From Roseivivax sp. GX 12232 (GTDB lineage: Bacteria > Pseudomonadota > Alphaproteobacteria > Rhodobacterales > Rhodobacteraceae), in contig NZ_JAJSEC010000003.1 of the NCBI RefSeq assembly GCF_021272185.1, positions 186,001 to 250,000 on the forward strand: a stretch of 64,000 nucleotides of DNA, in the 5' to 3' direction. The notes beneath the pieces are model-generated. The model had not been told where the DNA came from and did not search any database. It saw nothing but the letters and a program-made list of their open reading frames with translations. Shown piece after piece: positions 18,650 through 26,601 of this stretch; within the stretch, counting starts at the first letter, position 1; every line of letters starts with the position of its first letter. The position numbers and the translations under genes are program-made.

Positions 18650-18875
18650 GGGTTGGGGCGTTGTGGTGGTGGCTTTGCGAAAAGGGGGGGGCTCCGGGAG
18701 GACGGCGCTGAAGACCTGTGTTGGCGAGGCTTGAGAGTGGGTTGGACGGGAGAAGCCTAGCGCTCACCCAATCCCCGCACTTCCCAGGCAAACCCCAGTC
18801 GCTGGCCTGACCAGCAGTGCCAACCGCGCATACTCCCGGCCTCAAATCCCAACCCAACCTCACCTCCCGAAACAC

Positions 18876-19057
18876 CCCCTTGCGCCCGAACAGCGCCGCA
18901 GGCGCCGGGCGCGCGCCTTGCCGGCCCCTCGGCCTGGCGCTCTTGCGGGCGGCGCGCATAGCTCGTCCCTAGGAGGAACATGGCCACCATAAAGCGCTGC
19001 CGCTCGTCTGTCGCAGCGCCAGTCCCCGGCCCGGCGCGCGCCCGCTGCCCGCTCGGA
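18876..19057 (+). repeat. 182-bp dispersed inverted-repeat element, copy 2
   Basis: Starts CCCCTTGC. The left arm is GGGCGCGCGCC followed by TTGCCGG, and the right arm ends CCCGGCGCGCGCCC. The inner arm reads CTGGCGC on the left and GCGCCAG on the right where other copies have CCGGCGC and GCGCCGG, a paired change. The outer right terminus is not conserved. Confidence 0.8.
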
Positions 19058-19209
19058 GGGGTAGGGCGTGGCGCGGGGAGTACGAAGACTGTCAGCGTGT
19101 CTTCCGACCGTGACTTCACCGGGCCGACAATCCTTCTAACCCGCACGACTGTGCCAACCGCGCACAATCCCCGCCTCAAATCCCCACCCAACCTCACCAC
19201 CCGAAACAC

Positions 19210-19391
19210 CCCCTTGCGCCCGAACAGCGCCGCAGGCGCCGGGCGCGCGCCTGGCCGGCCCAGCGGCCTGGCGCTCTTGCGGGTGGTGCGCATCGCTCGT
19301 CCTTAGGAGGAACATGGCCACCATAAAGCGCTGCCGCTCGTCTTTCGTAGCGCCAGTCCCCGGCCCGGCGCGCGCCCGTCGCCCGCTCGGG
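19210..19391 (+). repeat. 182-bp dispersed inverted-repeat element, copy 3
   Basis: Part of the second unit of the 334-bp duplication. Left arm GGGCGCGCGCCTGGCCGG and right arm CCGGCCCGGCGCGCGCCC remain complementary with one mismatch. It carries the same paired substitutions as copy 2. The middle holds CATCGCTCGTCC and CATAAAGCGC. Confidence 0.8.
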
Positions 19392-19617
19392 AAGGGCTAT
19401 GGCGCGCGCCGCTCGCGCAGGCAACGCCGCCCATCCCCCACCACACCGGGCCGCTCAGCCGCGACCGAACCCATCCCCCCACATTCCCCCGCAAGGGGGA
19501 TTTCCCCGCGCCCTGCGCTTGGGTAGACCTGTCCCAAGGGGCGGCCCGCCGCCCGGCAGACAGCCCTCAGACAGACCGGCACCGGCCCGACCGGGGGCCG
19601 CAGCCCGGCGGAGATCC

Positions 19618-20823
19618 ATGGTCAGCGTTCAGGAACAATACGAGGCCTATCCCTACCCCGAGCGCGACCCCGCCGAGGAGGCGCGCCGGCTGATCACCGG
19701 CTCGCCCTCGCATCCCCTGGAGATGGATCACTTCCTCTGGGGCGGCGCCCGCGACTGGTCGCGCGAGATCCGCATCCTGGTCGCCGGGGGCGGCACCGGG
19801 GACGGGCTCATCCAGCTTGCCCAGGTCCTGACCAGCGCCGGGCGGCCCTACCGGATCACCTATCTCGACCTCTCCGAGCGCGCCCGCGCGGTGGCCGAGG
19901 CCCGGGCCAAGGCGCGCGGGCTGAGCGGGATCACCTTCCACCAGGCGAGCCTCCTCGATGCGCCGGACTTCGGGCGTTTCGATTACATCGACTGCTGCGG
20001 GGTGCTGCACCATCTGCCGGAACCCGACCAGGGCTTCCGGGCGCTGCGCGCGGCGCTGGCGCCGGGCGGCGGCGCGGGCATCATGGTCTATGCGCCCTAT
20101 GGCCGCTCCGGGGTCTATCCCCTGCAGGAGGCCTTCGGCGCGCTCTTCGAAGGGCTGCCGCCCGAGGCCCGGCTCGAGCGCGCGCGGCAGATCGTGGCGG
20201 CGCTGCCCGAGGGCCATCCCTTCCGCGCCAACCGCAACCTCGTCGATCACGAGCAAAGCGACGCGGGTTTCTACGACCTGCTCCTGCACAGCCAGGACCG
20301 CGCCTATAGCGTCACCGACCTCGCCGAGGCGCTGGCCCGCACCGGCTGGCAGCTGGCGAGCTTCGCGACGCCCGCGCTCTACGAGCTCGACCGGATCACC
20401 CCCGAGGGCGCCGATCTGCCGCCGCTCGACCGCGCGGCGCTGGCGGAGAAGCTGCGCGGCACGCTGAAGCTGCACAACGCCTACCTGGTGCCCGGCAATG
20501 TCACCCCGCCGAAACCCGCCGAGGGGCGCTCGCTGACGCGGGTGCCGCATCTGCGCGGGCTCGACCCGGCGGCCCTGGCGCGGGCGGTCTCCGAAGGCAA
20601 GCGCCCGGCGCTGACCGCCGGCGGCACCCGGGTGCCGCTGCGGCTCGAGCCGCGCGCGGCGCCGCTCATCGCCGCCATCGACGGGCGCCGCAGCCTGGCC
20701 GAGATCGCCGCCCGTGCGCGGCTCGATCCCCTGGCCTTCGGCGGGCTCTGGCAGGGCGTCGAGGCGCAGCTCGCGCCCTGGGGCGTGCTGCTCTACTCGG
20801 GCCTTCTGCGGAGGGCCGACTGA
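19618..20823 (+). CDS. Class I SAM-dependent methyltransferase with C-terminal PqqD-like tail
   Basis: A 401-residue protein. The Rossmann methyltransferase core has ILVAGGGTGDGLIQLA near residue 60, ITYLDLSERA for the SAM ribose, and FDYIDCCGVLHHLPEPDQG near 124-141. The last 80 residues (ALTAGGTRVPLRLEPRAAPL onward) resemble a PqqD/winged-helix module with IDGRRSLAEIAARA. The start at 19618 follows a GGAGATCC ribosome-site-like block. The substrate is unknown. The stop shares one base with the ATG of the SRAP gene, so the two are coupled. Confidence 0.8.
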   Translation: MVSVQEQYEAYPYPERDPAEEARRLITGSPSHPLEMDHFLWGGARDWSREIRILVAGGGTGDGLIQLAQVLTSAGRPYRITYLDLSERARAVAEARAKARGLSGITFHQASLLDAPDFGRFDYIDCCGVLHHLPEPDQGFRALRAALAPGGGAGIMVYAPYGRSGVYPLQEAFGALFEGLPPEARLERARQIVAALPEGHPFRANRNLVDHEQSDAGFYDLLLHSQDRAYSVTDLAEALARTGWQLASFATPALYELDRITPEGADLPPLDRAALAEKLRGTLKLHNAYLVPGNVTPPKPAEGRSLTRVPHLRGLDPAALARAVSEGKRPALTAGGTRVPLRLEPRAAPLIAAIDGRRSLAEIAARARLDPLAFGGLWQGVEAQLAPWGVLLYSGLLRRAD

Positions 20824-21488
20824 TGTGCGGGCGCTTCGCCGTCACCCTGCCGCAGGACGCCATGGCGCAGCTTTTCGAGGCGCGCCCGGCCAACGACCTG
20901 CCGGAGGTGCCGAACTACAACGTCTGCCCGACCAACCCGGTGCATGTGATCCACCTGGGCGAGGCCGGGCGGCAGCTCGAATCCATGCGCTGGGGCTTCA
21001 TCCCGCATTGGTACAAGGCGCCGAACGACGGGCCGCTCCTGATCAACGCCCGGGCCGAGACCCTGGCCGAGAAACCCGCCTTCCGCGCCGCCGCGCGCAG
21101 CCGCCGGGCGCTGATCCCGGCGACGGGTTTCTACGAATGGACCAAGGACGCCGAAGGGGTGCGCTACCCTTGGTATATCACCCGGCAGGACGGCGCGCCC
21201 CTGGCCTTCGCGGCGCTCTGGCAGGACTGGGAGGCCGAGGGCCAGCACCTGCGCACCGCCGCCATCGTGACCTGTGCGGCCAATGAGCAGATGGGGCGGA
21301 TCCACCACCGGATGCCGGTGGTGCTGGCGCCCGAGGACTGGGCGCTCTGGCTGGGTGAAGAGGGCAAGGGCGCGGCGCCGCTCATGCGCCCCGCGCCGGA
21401 GGAGACGCTGACCGCGCATCGGGTCGACCGGAAGGTGAACTCCAACCGCGCCGCGGGCCCGGAGCTGATCGAGCCGATCGAGGACTGA
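20823..21488 (+). CDS. yedK: SOS response-associated peptidase (SRAP/YedK/HMCES family)
   Basis: A 221-residue protein that in this family forms a stable thiazolidine cross-link to abasic sites in single-stranded DNA. The catalytic Cys2 is present (MCGRFAVTLP). The other active-site elements are PNYNVCPTNPV, LINARAETLAEKPAF, IPATGFYEWTK with the glutamate, and IHHRMPVVLAPEDW with the histidine. It is coupled to the methyltransferase gene rather than to a recognised SOS gene, and I found no LexA box in front of the pair. Confidence 0.92.
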   Translation: MCGRFAVTLPQDAMAQLFEARPANDLPEVPNYNVCPTNPVHVIHLGEAGRQLESMRWGFIPHWYKAPNDGPLLINARAETLAEKPAFRAAARSRRALIPATGFYEWTKDAEGVRYPWYITRQDGAPLAFAALWQDWEAEGQHLRTAAIVTCAANEQMGRIHHRMPVVLAPEDWALWLGEEGKGAAPLMRPAPEETLTAHRVDRKVNSNRAAGPELIEPIED

Positions 21489-21785
21489 GGGGCGGGACGG
21501 TCGCAAAGTGGTGGCCGAGGCAGGGCACGGCGGTAAGCGGCCGCCCGGGCAGCGCGCCGCCAAGCGGTCGGCAGGGCAGGGCGACCGGCTGCCTTTTTGT
21601 GATAGGGCCCGCGCGGGGCGCGCGCCCCGGCAGAATGTTCTCGCTGGAGGTTTGGTAGGCACTTGGGGCGCGGCCGGCGCTCAAGTCAGGGCCGCTGCCC
21701 GGAGTGAGGCCACCGCTTTCGGCGGCCCCGCTCTTCTCTGAAATCCCGTCACGGGCCACATCAGCGCCCGGAGATCCCGCCTTGC

Positions 21786-22445
21786 TTACGGCTGCGTCGT
21801 CGCGTCGGAGACGCCGGCGTCGTCCTGCGTGGACTGGGTGTCGTCGAGCGCACCATAGCCGGTCTGGCCGTCGGGCTCGGGGCGGAACATCGCCTCCCAG
21901 TCGTAGCCGTCGGGATCGCCGTCACCGTCGGTGTCCACATCCGGCGCGCCATAGGTCGCCGTGGCGGTGGCGTCGCTGATCGGGCTGCCGCCGTCATCGA
22001 GGAAATCCGGCGCGGCCTCCTCGGTCTCGATCCGGCCATAGGCCACGATCTGCTCGGTGGTGGTGTCGACCGGCTCGACCGCGTCCACGGTCTCGCCCGC
22101 GGCGGTGCCCTCGCTCAGCATCTGCACGTCCGGCACCGAGTTGTCGAAATCGCGCGTCACCACCTCGCCGGTCTCGTCGGTCACCGCGAGGATGAAGGCC
22201 TCGCCCGGCAGGACCAGCCCGGTCGACCAGCTGCCGTCGAGCGCGGTCGCGGCCATGGGCACGTCGGAGGCATTGTAGAAGCGCACCGAATCCTCGGGGC
22301 CGGCATGGGCGACCTCGGGGAAATACCCGTAGCCCAGCATCACCACCTCGAAGGTCTCGGAAATACCGTTGGATTGCGCAGCGGCCATCGTCCCGGACAG
22401 CATCGCCGCCGAGAGCGCCGCGGTTGTCAGCGTCTTGCGAAGCAT
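21786..22445 (-). CDS. Secreted acidic protein with cupredoxin-like N-terminal part and a calcium-type loop
   Basis: A 219-residue exported protein of unknown function. The signal peptide (MLRKTLTTAALSAAMLSGTMAAAQ) is clear. The next 100 residues (VVMLGYGYFPEVAHAGPEDS, VRFYNASDVPMAATALDGSW, GEAFILAVTDETGEV) look like a cupredoxin-type beta sandwich, but Cys, His and Met copper ligands are not evident. The C-terminal region is acidic and contains DVDTDGDGDPDGYDW, a loop like those that bind calcium in thrombospondin type 3 repeats. It is a lone minus-strand gene facing the SRAP gene. Confidence 0.7.
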   Translation of the reverse strand: MLRKTLTTAALSAAMLSGTMAAAQSNGISETFEVVMLGYGYFPEVAHAGPEDSVRFYNASDVPMAATALDGSWSTGLVLPGEAFILAVTDETGEVVTRDFDNSVPDVQMLSEGTAAGETVDAVEPVDTTTEQIVAYGRIETEEAAPDFLDDGGSPISDATATATYGAPDVDTDGDGDPDGYDWEAMFRPEPDGQTGYGALDDTQSTQDDAGVSDATTQP

Positions 22446-22722
22446 AAGCCAGCTCCTCGAACTCGCACCTGGCCCCCGCCAGTGACATCAGAGCCAAAGT
22501 CGCTACCCCGGGATTGCGGCGAAAATGTGGCTTCAGGGGCCTGGGGGGAGGCGCGGCGGGCGCGGCGTGGCAGGGGTGGCACAGGGTGGCGGAGGGCGGA
22601 CCGACCTTGCCGGAGGGACCAGGCGCGCGGCGCCGGGCCCGGGGCGGACAGGGCGAGAGCCCGGGCGCCAAGGCCCGGCCTCGTCGCCCCGCGCAGCCCA
22701 CCGCGCGCGCCGCCACAACCGC

Positions 22723-22751
22723 TTGACCGTGCCGGGCGCATGGCATAGGCG
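22723..22751 (+). promoter_or_regulatory. Possible sigma-70 promoter of tRNA-Gly
   Basis: TTGACC at 22723-22728 is a good -35 box. The -10 box is weak (GCATAGGCG around 22744-22751) at a spacing of 15-17 bp. Position about 15 bp before the mature tRNA 5' end supports the call. Confidence 0.4.
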
Positions 22752-22765
22752 AAGGACATGCCCGG

Positions 22766-22839
22766 GCGGGCATGGTGAAATGGTATCACACGAGCCTTCC
22801 AAGCTCTTGGTGCGGGTTCGATTCCCGCTGCCCGCTCCA
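22766..22839 (+). tRNA. tRNA-Gly (anticodon UCC)
   Basis: The acceptor stem GCGGGCA (22766-22772) pairs with TGCCCGC (22829-22835). The T arm is GCGGG-TTCGATT-CCCGC and the anticodon loop CTTCCAA gives TCC at 22798-22800. The 3' CCA is encoded (22837-22839). The terminal anticodon-stem pair is a C-U mismatch, but the remaining four pairs form. It is close in sequence to the E. coli tRNA-Gly UCC. Confidence 0.97.
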
Positions 22840-22965
22840 GCTTCCCCCCGATCCCGCAGAACCGGCCCCAAAACCCGCGAGAGCGGCAAAAAGGCCGCGG
22901 CGCCCGCGCTTGAAGCGGCGGGGCTTACCTGCCAAAACCAGCCTCGTTCAACACGCGGAGGGCCG

Positions 22966-24765
22966 ATGGCGCGCGAGGGCAGCAACGGACAGGGCTCGGA
23001 CGAGCGCGCAAGGTCGAAACGGCTCGGAACGCTGGGGCGGCTCTGGCCCTTCGTGCGGCCCTATCGCGGGCTTCTGAGCGCAGCGCTCCTGGCGCTGACG
23101 CTGACCGCGGCGGTCTCGCTGGTGCTGCCCATGGCGGTGCGCCGGGTGGTCGACAACTTCGAGGGCGGCGAGGCGGCGCTGCTCGATCGCTACTTCATGG
23201 CCGCGCTGGTGATCGCGGGGCTCCTGGCCCTGGGTACGGCGCTGCGCTACGCACTGGTCACCCGGCTCGGCGAGCGCGTGGTGGCCGACATTCGCATGGC
23301 GGTCTTCGACCGGGTCATCGGCCTCTCGCCCGCCTTCTACGAGAAGATCATGACCGGCGAGGTGCTGAGCCGGATCACCACCGACACCACGCTGATCCTC
23401 TCGGTCATCGGCTCCTCGATCTCGATCGCGCTGCGCAACCTCTTGATCTTCGCGGGCGGGCTGGCGCTGATGCTGGTCACCTCCTGGAAGCTGACGCTCA
23501 TGGTGCTGCTGATCGTGCCCCTGGTGGTGGTGCCGATCCTGACCCTCGGGCGCAAGCTGCGCCGGCTCAGCCGCGAGAACCAGGACTGGATCGCGGCCTC
23601 CTCGGGCAATGCCTCCGAGGCGCTTCTGTCGGTGCAGGCGGTGCAGGCCTTCACCCACGAGGCGATCTCGCAGCGGGCCTTCGCCGATGTCACCGAACAG
23701 AGCTTCGACGCCGCCCGGCGGCGGATCTGGACCCGCGCGCTGATGACCGCCATCGTCATCTTCCTGGTCTTCTCGGGCATCGTGGGCGTCCTCTGGATGG
23801 GCGCCTGGGACGTCCGTGCCGGCGAGATGAGCGTCGGCGCCCTGGTGCAATTCGTGATCTACTCGGTCATGGTCGCGGGCTCGGTCGCGGCGCTTTCCGA
23901 GGTTATCGGCGAGCTGCAGCGCGCCGCCGGCGCCACCGAGCGGCTGGTCGAACTCTTGGAGACCGAGGACGCGATCCGCGAGCCCGAGACGCCCGCGCGG
24001 CTTTCCGAGCCGGTCGCGGGCGCGATCGGCTTCGAGGAGGTCACCTTCGCCTATCCCGCCCGGCCCGAGACCTCGGCGCTCGACGCAGTGTCGCTGACCA
24101 TCGCGCCCGGCGAGACCGTGGCGCTGGTCGGCCCCTCGGGGGCGGGCAAGAGCACGATCATCCAGCTTCTCCTGCGCTTCTACGACCCCGACGCTGGGCG
24201 GATCACCCTCGACGGGCAGGGGCTCGAGACGCTCGCGCGCGCGGACTTCCGCCGCCATGTCGCGCTGGTGCCCCAGGACCCGGTGATCTTCGCCGCCTCG
24301 GCGCGCGAGAACATCCGCTTTGGCCGCCCCGAGGCCAGCGACGCCGAGATCGAGGCCGCCGCCCGCGCCGCCGCCGCGCATGACTTCATCGCCGCCCTGC
24401 CCGAGGGCTACGACAGCTGGCTCGGCGAGCGCGGGGTGATGCTCTCGGGCGGGCAGAAGCAGCGCATTGCCATCGCCCGGGCGATCCTGCGCGACGCGCC
24501 GGTGCTGCTTCTGGACGAGGCGACCTCGGCGCTCGATGCCGAGAGCGAACGCGCGGTGCAGGAGGCGGTGGACCAGCTCGCGGAAGGGCGGACCACGATC
24601 ATCGTCGCGCACCGGCTGGCGACGGTGAAGAAGGCCGACCGGATCGTGGTCATGGAGGGCGGCCGGATCGTCGCCACCGGCCACCACGACGCGCTGGTCG
24701 CCGAGGGCGGGCTCTACGCCCGGCTGGCGCGGCTGCAGTTCACCGACGGGATCGCGGCGGAGTAG
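22966..24765 (+). CDS. ABC transporter, fused permease and ATP-binding protein (MsbA-like exporter)
   Basis: A 599-residue half-transporter. The N-terminal half (about 30-330) has six membrane segments. The ATPase half has Walker A GPSGAGKSTI near residue 389, Q-loop VPQDPVIFAAS, signature LSGGQKQR, Walker B LLLDEATSALD and H-loop IVAHRLATV. Family members export lipids, LPS core or drugs as homodimers; the substrate is not evident. The ATG at 22966 gives the normal N terminus; upstream open frame runs through the tRNA and is not coding. Confidence 0.88.
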   Translation: MAREGSNGQGSDERARSKRLGTLGRLWPFVRPYRGLLSAALLALTLTAAVSLVLPMAVRRVVDNFEGGEAALLDRYFMAALVIAGLLALGTALRYALVTRLGERVVADIRMAVFDRVIGLSPAFYEKIMTGEVLSRITTDTTLILSVIGSSISIALRNLLIFAGGLALMLVTSWKLTLMVLLIVPLVVVPILTLGRKLRRLSRENQDWIAASSGNASEALLSVQAVQAFTHEAISQRAFADVTEQSFDAARRRIWTRALMTAIVIFLVFSGIVGVLWMGAWDVRAGEMSVGALVQFVIYSVMVAGSVAALSEVIGELQRAAGATERLVELLETEDAIREPETPARLSEPVAGAIGFEEVTFAYPARPETSALDAVSLTIAPGETVALVGPSGAGKSTIIQLLLRFYDPDAGRITLDGQGLETLARADFRRHVALVPQDPVIFAASARENIRFGRPEASDAEIEAAARAAAAHDFIAALPEGYDSWLGERGVMLSGGQKQRIAIARAILRDAPVLLLDEATSALDAESERAVQEAVDQLAEGRTTIIVAHRLATVKKADRIVVMEGGRIVATGHHDALVAEGGLYARLARLQFTDGIAAE

Positions 24766-24774
24766 CGTGACTGT

Positions 24775-24860
24775 CCGTCCGGCCGGGCCATCGAGGCCCG
24801 CCCGGCCGAAGCGAGGGCGCTGCCCTCGCGCTCCCGGAGTATTTGCGGCCCGGTCAGGCC
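24775..24860 (+). repeat. GAGTATTT-type hairpin repeat, copy 2
   Basis: Contains GGCCGGGC and GCCCGGCC arms, a GAGGGCGCTGCCCTC hairpin, then CTCCCGGAGTATTTG and GGCCCGGTCAGGCC. It lies 10 bp after the ABC exporter gene and could serve as its transcript end. Confidence 0.75.
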
Positions 24861-24919
24861 TGGGGGTGGGCCTGGGTGTTTGGGGTGGTGCTTTTGGTTT
24901 TGAGGTTCGGGCTGGCCAT

Positions 24920-25005
24920 CCGTCCGGCCGGGCCATTGAGGCCCGACCGGCCGGAGCGAGAGCTCTGCCCTCGCGCTCCCGGAGTATTTGGGGCCCGGTC
25001 AGGCC
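24920..25005 (+). repeat. GAGTATTT-type hairpin repeat, copy 3
   Basis: Nearly identical to the copy at 24775, shifted by 145 bp. It ends CTCCCGGAGTATTTGG and GGCCCGGTCAGGCC. Confidence 0.75.
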
Positions 25006-25071
25006 AAAGGTGGGTGGCGCTTCGGGGGAGGGGACGGGCTGTGGACGGTGATGCGTGCGGCGGCGGCGCGT

Positions 25072-25287
25072 TTAGCCGAGGAAGATGCCCAGGATCACCA
25101 TCATCAGGCCCAGGACCGACAGCAGGAGCGCGCCGAGGTTGATCGGCAGGGCGCGGCGCAGCACCGCGCGCAGCGCCTCGTCGTCGGGTGTCGTCCGGCG
25201 CGCGCGGGCGACGGTCACGATGGCATAGACGAGGCCCGCGAGCCCCAGGAGCGACAGGGCGGCGCCGCCCCAGATCAAGGCCTCCAT
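25072..25287 (-). CDS. Small two-helix membrane protein, unknown
   Basis: A 71-residue protein with two hydrophobic segments (about residues 4-25 and 48-69) around a charged loop (RARRTTPDDEALRAVLRRAL). AAAGGACC upstream supports the ATG at 25287. I do not recognise a characterised family. It is transcribed divergently from gapR. Confidence 0.7.
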   Translation of the reverse strand: MEALIWGGAALSLLGLAGLVYAIVTVARARRTTPDDEALRAVLRRALPINLGALLLSVLGLMMVILGIFLG

Positions 25288-25411
25288 GGCAGGTCCTTTC
25301 GGCAGGTGATGCGCGTCGAGCCGGTAAAGGATCGCCCTCGCGCCGGCAACCCCCCTTGCCGCGGGCCGGCGCGCAGGCTACCGGAACCGTCACACCGAAC
25401 AGGAGGCAGTC

Positions 25412-25672
25412 ATGGACGATTCCCAGGGATCGGATCAATACGGGGTCGCGGCGGGCGAGCTGCGCCAGTTCATCGAGCGCTTCGAGCGGCTCGAGGAAGA
25501 GAAGAAGGACGTCGCCGAGCAGCAGAAGGAGGTCATGGCCGAGGCCAAGGCCCGCGGCTATGACACCAAGGTGATGCGCAAGGTGATCGCGCTGCGCAAG
25601 CGCGAGCCCGATGACATCGCCGAGGAAGAGGCGATCCTCGACATGTATAAATCCGCCCTCGGCATGGGCTGA
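25412..25672 (+). CDS. gapR: GapR-like nucleoid-associated protein (DUF2312)
   Basis: An 86-residue protein matching GapR of Caulobacter, which clamps overtwisted DNA ahead of polymerases and forks. The N-terminal coiled coil AAGELRQFIERFERLEEEKK is followed by a basic hinge KEVMAEAKARGYDTKVMRKV and the C-terminal helix REPDDIAEEEAILDMYKSAL. AGGAGG precedes the ATG. Length and layout fit the family. It ends at a hairpin terminator. Confidence 0.93.
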   Translation: MDDSQGSDQYGVAAGELRQFIERFERLEEEKKDVAEQQKEVMAEAKARGYDTKVMRKVIALRKREPDDIAEEEAILDMYKSALGMG

Positions 25673-25718
25673 GGCGCGGCCCCCCGCCGGGGATCTGGCG
25701 GGGCGGCTGGAGATGTGG

Positions 25719-25776
25719 CGGCGTCCGGGGAAGGCCCCTGTCCCGTGAGGGGAGGGGGCCGCCGGGCGCCGTTTTT
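25719..25776 (+). terminator. Probable intrinsic terminator after gapR
   Basis: CGGCGTCCGG (25719-25728) pairs with CCGGGCGCCG (25762-25771) with one G-U wobble, the loop has its own small stem, and TTTTTT follows. Confidence 0.65.
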
Positions 25777-25851
25777 TGTGTGGGGCGTGCGGGGCTGGCC
25801 GAGGCGTGCGCCCTTCGCCGGGGCGCGGCGCTGCGGCCCGGGCCTTTGCGC

Positions 25852-26601
25852 TCAGAGGCCGCCGCCGAGGCGGGCGCGTTCCTCGTTCAGGACCGGCGCG
25901 GCGTGGCGGGCGGCGGCAAGCGCCTCGGCCTCGCTTTCACCGCCAAGCGCGCCTTCGGCGACGCGCGCGAGCCCGTAGGTCGGCACCTGGGTCAGCCCGC
26001 GCAGCGCGGCGCGCGCCAGGGCCTGCACCGCGAGGTAGAGGCCCTGGGCGCCCAGCACCCCGGGGCCGGGGGCGGGCGTGCCATGCGCGATCTCGCGGCA
26101 GGCCTCGGCGTCCTCGGAGAGATAGCTGCGGCAGATCATCGGGCGGGCCTCGTAGATCCGGCACATCCGGGTCTCGGGGTCGAGCGCCGGGCAGGCTTTG
26201 GGCATCCAGTCGCGCCCGTCGGGCTGGCCCGCGAGCGGCGCCAGCGCGGCATGCACGCGGCGGGCCTCGGCCTCGAGGATCACCCCGCCGTCGGGGCCCG
26301 AGAGCACGCAGCACCAGGCGCAGCCCGCCGAACAGGCCGCCCGCGCGGCCGGGCCGCCGGGGCGGGTCGCCTGGGCCTCGAGCTCGGCGCCGCCGATGCG
26401 CAGCGCGGCATGGCCCGCGCGCAGGGCCTTGGCGGTGGCCTCGAAGCTCTGTCCATGGGCCTCGGCGGTCTCGAGGTAGAGATCCAGCATCTTGCGCGCC
26501 CGCGCCATGGCGCCGCCCTGGCCGCCGGGCAGGCTGACCCGGCCCACCGCCTTACGCAGGCCGGATATGTCGCGGGGCGGGCGGGTCTTGCCGGCGCTCA
26601 C
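25852..26601 (-). CDS. YkgJ-family cysteine cluster protein
   Basis: A 249-residue protein with the YkgJ pattern of closely spaced cysteines: CSAGCAWCC near residue 90, then KACPALDPETRMCRIYEARP and CRSYL. These probably bind zinc or an iron-sulfur cluster; the function is unknown. I place the start at GTG 26601, whose GTGA overlaps the stop of the upstream gene; an internal ATG (MARARKM) would shorten it by about 30 residues. A long upstream extension inside the neighbour is rejected. Confidence 0.82.
   Translation of the reverse strand: MSAGKTRPPRDISGLRKAVGRVSLPGGQGGAMARARKMLDLYLETAEAHGQSFEATAKALRAGHAALRIGGAELEAQATRPGGPAARAACSAGCAWCCVLSGPDGGVILEAEARRVHAALAPLAGQPDGRDWMPKACPALDPETRMCRIYEARPMICRSYLSEDAEACREIAHGTPAPGPGVLGAQGLYLAVQALARAALRGLTQVPTYGLARVAEGALGGESEAEALAAARHAAPVLNEERARLGGGL

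Larger units (their letters stand above)
18817..19391 (+). repeat. Tandem duplication, period 334 bp, containing two dispersed elements
   Basis: The block starting GTGCCAACCGCGCA at 18817 recurs at 19151, and CCGAAACACCCCCTTGCGCCC at 18867 recurs at 19201, giving the same 334-bp shift throughout. Similarity ends near GCTCGG at 19056 and 19390. The two units differ by scattered substitutions, so the duplication is not very recent. Confidence 0.85.
18572..19617. other. Repeat-rich 1-kb spacer without a gene
   Basis: After the terminator the spacer is dominated by a direct duplication with period 334 bp (18817-19057 and 19151-19391), each copy enclosing one dispersed 182-bp element. Open frames here are products of high GC. 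An AGGAGGAACATGG block in each copy looks like a ribosome site and ATG (18979 and 19313), but the frames are short and not alike in the two copies. Confidence 0.75.
24766..25071. other. Spacer with two copies of the GAGTATTT-type repeat
   Basis: The 306 bp between two convergent genes hold two similar repeat copies in the same direction with a 145-bp period and nothing else recognisable. Confidence 0.75.

Noticed and set aside
18979..19310. Short frames starting at AGGAGGAACATGG in the duplicated spacer
   Set aside because: The ribosome-site-like block is shared, but the following frames differ between the copies and are inside the repeat elements.
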